Positions 58,269-64,000 of a stretch of DNA of 64,000 nucleotides are shown here, piece by piece; the first letter of the stretch is position 1, and every line of letters begins with the position of its first letter. The DNA is taken from assembly GCA_015680685.1 (NCBI GenBank), contig MNCI01003975.1:832317-896316 (forward strand), given 5' to 3'. The translations under genes were made by a program, and so were the position numbers. A model generated the notes under the pieces. That model was given only the letters and a program-made list of their open reading frames with translations, did not search any database and had not been told where the DNA came from. The DNA is from Gnetum montanum (taxonomy: Eukaryota > Streptophyta > Gnetopsida > Gnetales > Gnetaceae).

Positions 58269-59704
58269 CCTCGGTAAACAACGCTCAAAGGGTTGGATTG
58301 GGGGGTGATTGGCTTTTAAGTTGGCTTTCGAAGAGCATAGGTGGAAATTTTTAGCACTCTGGTTGGCTCTACAGTTCAGAGATCTATGACCATACTGCTC
58401 TGTGTAAGCTGTGCCTCTTCTGTGTTGCGTGTTTTATTGTACACCTTTCAGTAAAGCAAAGGATCAAACCTGCGACCTTGGGGCAATGCACTTTCTCACC
58501 CAAGTTTGTTTTGCTATTTGCTTACTATCATCATTGTTTTGCACTATTTTCAATGCTTTATATTTATTGATCATCGATTTACTTCACGTGCCTCGCTTCC
58601 AAAACAAGCGTTTACAAAAGGTTAAGATACACCGATTAAGTCCCTGTCTGATCAACCAGACTGTTTAGCGCACCCTAGTTTCGTTTCTCTCGAGCACGAC
58701 CCTCGCACGAATCTGGGGCTAAACTATTCACCCGGCAACCTCTCGGTGTTCTAGCCACCGATGTTTTCGATAGTAACAAAATCCTTTAAGGATTTTGAAA
58801 GTAAGTATCAAGTAGTTGGATACCCATGCATTGGGGTTACTACATCCAAAAAGTAAGTATCAGATAGCCAAACAAGCAACTATGAAATATTAAGAAACCA
58901 AAACACTAAATAAATAATACCAAATGATCAAACATATCTAATGAAATTCCACCATAACTTAGACCTTAATTTATGGAAGCTAGTACCCACTTTTAGTTTT
59001 AAAATGCCAAAGTTGAGATGTGTATTTTTTGTGCACAAAAGGATTTTATCCAAAACCTAAATCAAAATCAAAATGTACTAACCAGACTTATTATTATTTC
59101 TTAAATCTAGTACCAGGGTTTGTATTGAAAACTTCATTGATTTTTGTTGTACACTAAGGTAAGAAGCCTAACATCTTCTACTCACTTCCCCTTTATGTAG
59201 TGTTGTTTAAAAGTCAACATTACATGGAGTTCTCTACTAAAGATAACAAAAGGCTGTAGTACATCTCATGGTTTCTTTAAAACCAACTTGCCAACTCACT
59301 CAATGCTAGCTCCATGAAGCACATCTAAACTCAAAAAAAGGTATTTCAAGAAATAATCAAACATTAGTGTTAAATATTAAACAAATTCAAAAATCATGGC
59401 TAGTGTGGAGACATGATCGAAAAACATGTCAAAGCCAAAATTGAAATTTATGTCAAATGAAAGTTTATCTATCCAATAGGTAGCTAACTCCTTGATTATA
59501 CTACATTTCAAGTCATCTAATAAATTGCTAGAACAATAAAAGAGCTAAGTGTTATATTTCAAAAGTTGAAGAACATTCTATGTATATTAAATTTACAAAG
59601 ACTAATCAATTGAGGTTTCCAACATTCTTCATGTCAGAAAGCCTTAGAAACTACATTTTTAGTTAATTTGATAATTGTTGAGATTTGATAAGGGTAGTAT
59701 TACA

Positions 59705-59822
59705 TTACAAAAGTTGTTTCATTTTTCACATGCTACTAAATGATGTAATCAATGTTCACTGTCATCTTTGTTGCGATCTCATCATGAGGTTGTGATGAAC
59801 TAAAATGCACCATAAAGGATAT
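59705..59822. other. Short spacer
   Basis: No feature seen. Confidence 0.4.
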
Positions 59823-60898
59823 GTTATTGATGAGTGGCGAGGTACCCCTACACTCAACCATACGAAGCGAGCGTTGCACGCGTGATCCGGTCGAACTCCG
59901 CAGATGGACTAGTTGTGGCATCTAGATTAGTTAGCCTTAGGTCGCAGTTCGCTGTCTTCCCATCTAGACTAGTTTTGCATATGTCACGTATGGTTTAGTC
60001 TAGATGAGGTGTATGATGTGTTCCTAAATCTAATGCTACTCCTGAAGGCAGTGGAAAATAATATTTAACTAAATCTAAGCTAAGAGGAAAAGGTAAGAAA
60101 ATCTAATCTAGCCTAAGTGCGATGAGCAACTGATTCCTTGATCAACCGTACACATCTTGGACTTCGTGCATGACTGCCACTGGGACTACCAAGCATAGGC
60201 CTAGGTACGCCACTGGGATTACCAAGCGCAGACCCCAAATATGCCACTGGGTTACCAAGCATAGATCCCCCTAGCTACACCACTGGGCTACCAAGCAGTC
60301 ACACTTAAATGCTCGTAATCAAGTCGAACTCGTTCTGCTTTTAGGAGTTTAAGGGTCGAGAGACTAATCGCGATAAGTAACCGATTCCTTAACTAGCCGT
60401 ACACACCCGTAGATGCTCGTAGTCAAGTCGTACTTACACTGCGCTATGAAAGCAATAAATAACATTAAATAAATAACAATAAATAAACTAAGTGAATGCT
60501 GCAATGATGAAGTAATATCGATCTTTATTGCCGGTAATGTGCATGTCCAAGTACGACACACTCGAATAAAGACACCGTACAATCACATTCACCACACTGC
60601 GGGCAGACACGGGAAAATTCTAACTCTGGAGGGATCAAACTGCCAGAGCTTCGCTACACTAAAACTGGGATGGAAATGAGGGAGAGCCGCCTCTTATTTA
60701 TAGGAATTGCGGCTGGCTGCGATAACGCCTACGCGATATCGCAGGGAAGGACGCGATATCGCAGGGGATGCGACATCGCGTGGGACGCGATATCGCGTAC
60801 GCAATATCGCGGCCCATGATACATCGCGACCCATGATACAACGTGGGTGCCTTAAGGCGACCGCCAGCACTATGAGCAATTCAGGTCTCATCAGTTAT
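59823..60898 (-). mobile_element. Young solo LTR of the Athila-like family, with its target duplication
   Basis: LTR 59828-60893 (1066 bp), flanked by perfect GTTAT at 59823-59827 and 60894-60898. Minus-strand order: TGATGAGA start, a large palindrome array (60719-60839 in plus coordinates), TATAAATA (60695-60702), AATAAA-type motif (about 60526), four copies of a 33-35 bp unit (CCACTGGG at 60177, 60210, 60244, 60279), conserved U5 end, ACTCATCA. CpG sites in the palindromes are much better preserved than in the other copies, so it is the youngest copy here. A segment near 60117-60160 is duplicated at 60370-60410, explaining its greater length. Confidence 0.92.
60719..60839 (-). promoter_or_regulatory. 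Best-preserved GATATCGC palindrome array
   Basis: About eight cores related to CGCGATATCGCG (GCGATATCGC, GCGACATCGC, GCAATATCGC and so on) at roughly 13-25 bp spacing, with the TATA box 17 bp beyond on the minus strand. The corresponding array has one pair of cores at 12321-12342 and about six at 19298-19382. Length variation suggests expansion and contraction. Confidence 0.75.
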
Positions 60899-61084
60899 GA
60901 TCGATGCTGATGTTCTAAGCAACTTTGTCTTCTTTGTCGTTAGTGTTCGACATCATCTTGAGTCACAAAAATGTGAAAAAGAGTAGAAAGACAGTTTAAT
61001 GTTCTAGAAATTTGATAGAAGTAAACAGAATAGAAAAGAAATCTAAATAGAATAACTTCAAAATGCAATGCATATAGCATGGTA
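60899..61084. other. Spacer, no gene seen
   Basis: No feature recognised. Confidence 0.4.
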
Positions 61085-61860
61085 AATTCAATAGTATAAT
61101 GAGGTGTTAGCTTAGTGGAAAGACTCTTGCTTTGAAAGCTCCAAGTCATGGATTTGATTCTAGTGGACAATGTTGAGTTTTATCCTCTAATTGGACTATA
61201 TATCTTAGGGTGTACCTATATTACAATTATTTTGGGGTTCCAACAACCCCACAAGATGCATGAACATGCATTAACAAACTAGATTTGATAGCGGAAAAAT
61301 CCTTAAAATATCTCATTGTATAGTTGCTATATAGATCAACCCAAACCAAACTAAATTTACACATAATCAAATATTCTAAAATCCAAGAGATTATCATTAT
61401 AAAAATTTCCTTACTTAACTAACATCATTATAGATAGAAACCCTTATGTAGCTAACATTTTCTAAAAGTTCCCTCTAAATCCTTAGAGAAGGCAATGTTT
61501 AAAGATCATATTTAGGTAAGAGCTAAAATGGAACCTCAAACAAAAAGTACTTACCTAGATAAGAATGGCTATGTAGGTTTTCACAAGGATGCTCTCCTAT
61601 TCAATAATGTCTTCCTCTTTGGCTCTAATTCCTATATATTGATGAAGTAAATAGATGGTTTCGAATAAGAGGAGACAATGTTGTGGGGTTTGGTTTAGAA
61701 CTCAAAATAATTGAAACATAGGTATATGCAAAGACATATAGCCAAATTAGAACTATATAATTCAATATTATCCATAGGAATTGAACCCATAACTTGGAGC
61801 TTTTAAATCAAGAGTCTTACCACTAGGTTTATACTCATAGCTTGAAGCTTTTAAATGTAA
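61085..61860. repeat. Inverted repeat with SINE heads at both ends
   Basis: About 61085-61255 is the inverted complement of about 61683-61860, covering the tRNA-like part and the adjoining ATATAGTCCAATTAG-type and TTGAAACATAGGT-type blocks. The spacer between arms is about 430 bp. Two copies of one SINE in opposite orientation would explain it. Confidence 0.6.
61101..61166 (+). repeat. tRNA-like SINE head, plus strand
   Basis: Box A TAGCTTAGTGG (61108-61118) fits the Pol III consensus, and box B-like GGATTTGATTC lies at 61150-61160, the spacing of a tRNA. The tRNA cloverleaf is not well formed, so it is likely a tRNA-derived SINE head or tRNA pseudogene. Confidence 0.55.
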
Positions 61861-62820
61861 TTAATTAGGGTAGCACCCCATGCTAACTCTTTAAAATCAA
61901 AATAATAATTAAATTAATTATTTACAAAATAATTACAAGACACATATCACACACAACATAAATAATGCATATCACATACTCAACGTAAATCCCCATATGC
62001 CAATGATCCATCTAGTACCTCATACATGCTTATTCAAAATTCCAAATGGTTAGTGCATATATGCTAAAATAAAATAAATGTAATTACCAAATACAACTTG
62101 AAAATATAAATGCTAAAACACATATTTTAGTTATTCAAAACACATGAGCTTAAAATAAATTAAATAAACTAAAATACCAATATTATCTTACTAATGTATT
62201 TACAAAGTGCATATCATAACTATGTATGCTTATCATTTTAATTAAAATAAAAACTAAAATAGATTGAAACATAGGTACACTTAAAGACATATAATCAAAT
62301 TAAAACTATATAATTCAATATTATCCATTGAAATTGAAACCATAACTTGAAGGTTCCAAATTAAGAGTCTTACCACTAGGCTAATACTCATAACTTGAAT
62401 CTTTTAAATGTAACTAACAATGGTACCATTCCATGCTACCTCTTTAAAGTTAAAATAACAATTAAATTAATTATTTACTAAATAATTTCAAGATACATAT
62501 TACACACAACATAAATAGCACATAACACATACTTGACATACATCCCCATATGCCAATGACCCATCTAGTACCTAATACCTCTTACTCACAACTCCAATAA
62601 AGGGGTTAGTGCATATATGCTAAAATAAAATAAATGCAATTATCAAACACACCTTGAAAATATAAATACTAAAACACATATCTTAACTATGTAAAGCACT
62701 TGAGCTTAAAATAAATTAAATAAATTAAAATACCAATAACATCTTACTAATGTATTTACAAAGTGCATAGGCTAATTATGTATGCTCATACATTTGAATT
62801 AAAATAAAAACTAAAATAAA
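61711..62820. repeat. Tandem duplication, two units of about 553 bp
   Basis: Unit one starts at 61711 and unit two at 62264 (TTGAAACATAGGTA). They are collinear, with substitutions and a few indels. Each holds an inverted tRNA-like head (box A complement CCACTAGG at 61820 and 62373; box B complement near 61778 and 62330). A partial third copy of the unit's end follows at about 62826-62890. The region lies inside the presumed 3' LTR of the chromovirus ending at 64000. Confidence 0.8.
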
Positions 62821-63197
62821 TTAAGAAACCAAAACATCTTATAAGGTAGTTACAAGGTAAATAGCTCAACTATGTAATGCTAAAAGATAAAATAAGATAA
62901 ATTAGGATATTACATACATCTCATGATGATAATTATAAGACATAAATGTGTACAAATAAAATAAACAATTAAAACACAAAGATATATAAAAAGTGAAAAG
63001 AAAGGCACATAATATGAACCCAAAAGGTCTAATAAAAATGAAGGCTCAAATACGTAAGTAAACCCAAGAATATGTAGCATTATCAAATAATACCAAAGTA
63101 TGACCTAAGAGAGGGTAAAAATACAAGGAAACGGTTAGACAAATAATTTATCAATAGTCTAAATCATAAAACATAGCAACTAAGATGGGGTGTTATA
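62821..63197 (-). mobile_element. 3' LTR start of a second chromovirus (partial)
   Basis: The right edge reads, on the minus strand, TATAACACCCC at 63197, close to the TGTAACACCCC start common in plant Ty3 LTRs. It is preceded by a purine-rich AATAGGGGAACAG (63198-63210). The LTR continues left into the tandem duplication; its other end was not found. Confidence 0.45.
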
Positions 63198-63210
63198 CTG
63201 TTCCCCTATT

Positions 63211-64000
63211 AAGAATCTTTCTCCTTAAAAATCTTAAGGTGAAAGGTATATAAATTCTTTTCCTTCTCCCAAGTTGCTTCTTGTGAATCATGTTTTATTT
63301 ATCCAAATAATCTTAATGATACAATAATTTTGGTTTTCAATTATCTTTTCATGCACTTCATAACCTTAAATGATTGTTCTACATGACTATTAAGGCATAA
63401 TTTTAGGTTTTATTTGCACATATTCCCACTTTAAAACATGGTTTGGATCTTATGCATATGTATTATCAACATCAAAATACACCATGAGTAGACTATAACT
63501 CTTGTAGAAGTTCAAATTGATATGCAACTACTCCAGTATTTTCCTAAATTAGAAGGGATCAATGTAGTGTAGTGCTAACTTCTTTCTCTAGCCAAATATC
63601 ATATTTTCTTCCAAAGCTAAAATTTAAAGGAAACTTAATTTCAAATGTTGAATTTTAAAGGTATTTTCTTATTATTAATATACTTGATGAAGTTGTTATA
63701 TGTTGCTTGAAGTTTATCTCTAAAAATCTAATCTTTGCTTCATATAATATCTATGTGGTTTCTTTGTTTGATCTTTTTAGAAATCTAGCAAAGAGACATA
63801 TGTTAAGATCTAGCATTTAACATTTCATATGATGTTGTTATCAAACTAGCCTAATAACTATTGCTATAAGTGAACTCTAGTGATGAAGGATGTTTATCCT
63901 AATTATGTTATATTCTAGGCATAAGCTTTAAGCACACTCTCTAAGGTCTAATTCATCATTTCTAATTCTTTTTTTTGACTAATGTTGATACAAAACTGTA
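63211..64000 (-). pseudogene. Second chromovirus, integrase C-terminal relic, cut by the window edge
   Basis: Right to left. A helical EAKIRFLEINFKQHI piece near 63690-63735. ENTGVVAYQFELLQEL (63500-63548), which corresponds to the ERVGPVAYRL-type segment of Ty3 integrase ends. A chromodomain-like end with DSQEATWEKEKNL (about 63250-63290). Many stops. Sequence wording differs from the chromovirus at 35066-35740, so this is another lineage. The element would continue beyond 64000. Confidence 0.7.

Larger units (their letters stand above)
56979..58778 (+). mobile_element. Solo LTR of a second palindrome-bearing family
   Basis: Starts TGAAACACC and ends GATAGTAACA, inside repeat X between blocks that are contiguous in copy A. 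Flanks AACTC (56974-56978) and AAATC (58779-58783) match at four of five positions. It is visibly more GC-rich than its surroundings. A TATAAATA at 58261-58268 divides a long U3 (with four palindrome clusters) from about 500 bp of R/U5. No internal region is attached. Family not recognised; about 1.8 kb is long for a plant LTR but within the Ty3 range. Confidence 0.75.
51751..59704 (+). repeat. Unclassified repeat X, copy B, split by two insertions
   Basis: Pieces at 51751-52264, 56793-56978 and 58779-59704 are collinear with copy A (22568-23720). The left edge TGTAATACC and the right edge GTAGTATTACA are inverted matches with TG...CA ends, as in an LTR. A LINE separates pieces one and two, and a solo LTR separates pieces two and three. 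Without insertions X would be about 1.6 kb. No coding visible; no target duplication recognised at its ends. Confidence 0.65.

Noticed and set aside
60719-60839. Regular short repeats that might suggest a CRISPR-like array
   Set aside because: Cores are palindromes with irregular spacing, lie inside an LTR next to a TATA box, and the DNA is plant nuclear.
34374-60898. The same 5-bp duplication GTTAT flanks both the chromovirus and the solo LTR at 59828
   Set aside because: The elements belong to different families and sites are 16 kb apart. Five-base AT-rich identity by chance is plausible, so I see no common mechanism.
60707-60910. Open frame across the palindrome array, Arg-rich
   Set aside because: It follows from the repeated GCGATATCGC cores, is on the strand opposite to the LTR, and has no homologous frame in other copies that I can see.
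61101-61166. Functional tRNA gene
   Set aside because: Box A is good but box B is altered and the anticodon and acceptor stems do not pair properly; the same head is repeated in a tandem duplication.

Overview
This looks like nuclear DNA from a large, repeat-rich plant genome. Every recognisable coding relic belongs to a plant transposable element family or, in one case, to a plant amino acid permease gene. The base composition is AT-rich, introns are of plant type (GT-AG), and there is no bacterial gene organisation. A gymnosperm or a large-genome angiosperm would both fit; the sequence does not settle the species. I see no intact host gene. The window is layered, decayed transposons in intergenic DNA, with two assembly ambiguities (one N at 3057 and 62 N at 7223-7284).

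Layout. 1-1.5 kb: intergenic DNA with a 59-bp minisatellite. 1.5-7.5 kb: remains of a Helitron (DUF6570-like N-terminal region, Pif1-type helicase C-terminus), with a promoter/first-exon module present three times and a 90-bp arm repeated in opposite orientation at the two ends. 7.5-12.2 kb: no gene seen. 12.2-21.1 kb: a non-autonomous LTR retrotransposon (12295-20141) with an Athila-type gag and an unusual second ORF, inserted into an older solo LTR of the same family (12239-12294 + 20142-21080, target duplication ATAAT). 21-26 kb: minisatellite, LINE scrap, an unclassified repeat (X) and AT-rich DNA. 26.2-30.2 kb: a Ty1/copia relic on the minus strand. 31-49.9 kb: a minus-strand Athila-like Ty3 element, split between RNase H and integrase by a 9.6-kb chromovirus (34379-43970, target duplication GTTAT). 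The chromovirus in turn hosts foreign DNA in its leader, with a 5S-rRNA-like fragment and intron-bearing plus-strand coding remains. 50.9-51.4 kb: a broken amino acid permease gene that still shows one intron. 51.75-59.7 kb: a second copy of repeat X, split by a 4.5-kb LINE with a 16-bp target duplication and by a 1.8-kb solo LTR. 59.8-60.9 kb: a younger solo LTR of the Athila-like family with target duplication GTTAT. 61-64 kb: tRNA-like SINE heads, a 553-bp tandem duplication, and the 3' end of a second chromovirus.

The most interesting pattern is in the LTRs. The Athila-like family carries arrays of the self-complementary core CGCGATATCGCG just upstream of the TATA box in several copies, at variable array length. 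The same array plus a TATA-like box appears again inside the non-autonomous element, upstream of its second ORF. An unrelated solo LTR (56979-58778) has its own dispersed array of a different CpG-containing palindrome (CTACGTAG core) upstream of its TATA box. Most in-frame stops in the relics I read codon by codon can be explained by single C-to-T or G-to-A changes, as expected for old methylated DNA. All functional statements are inferred from reading the sequence; no database search was possible.
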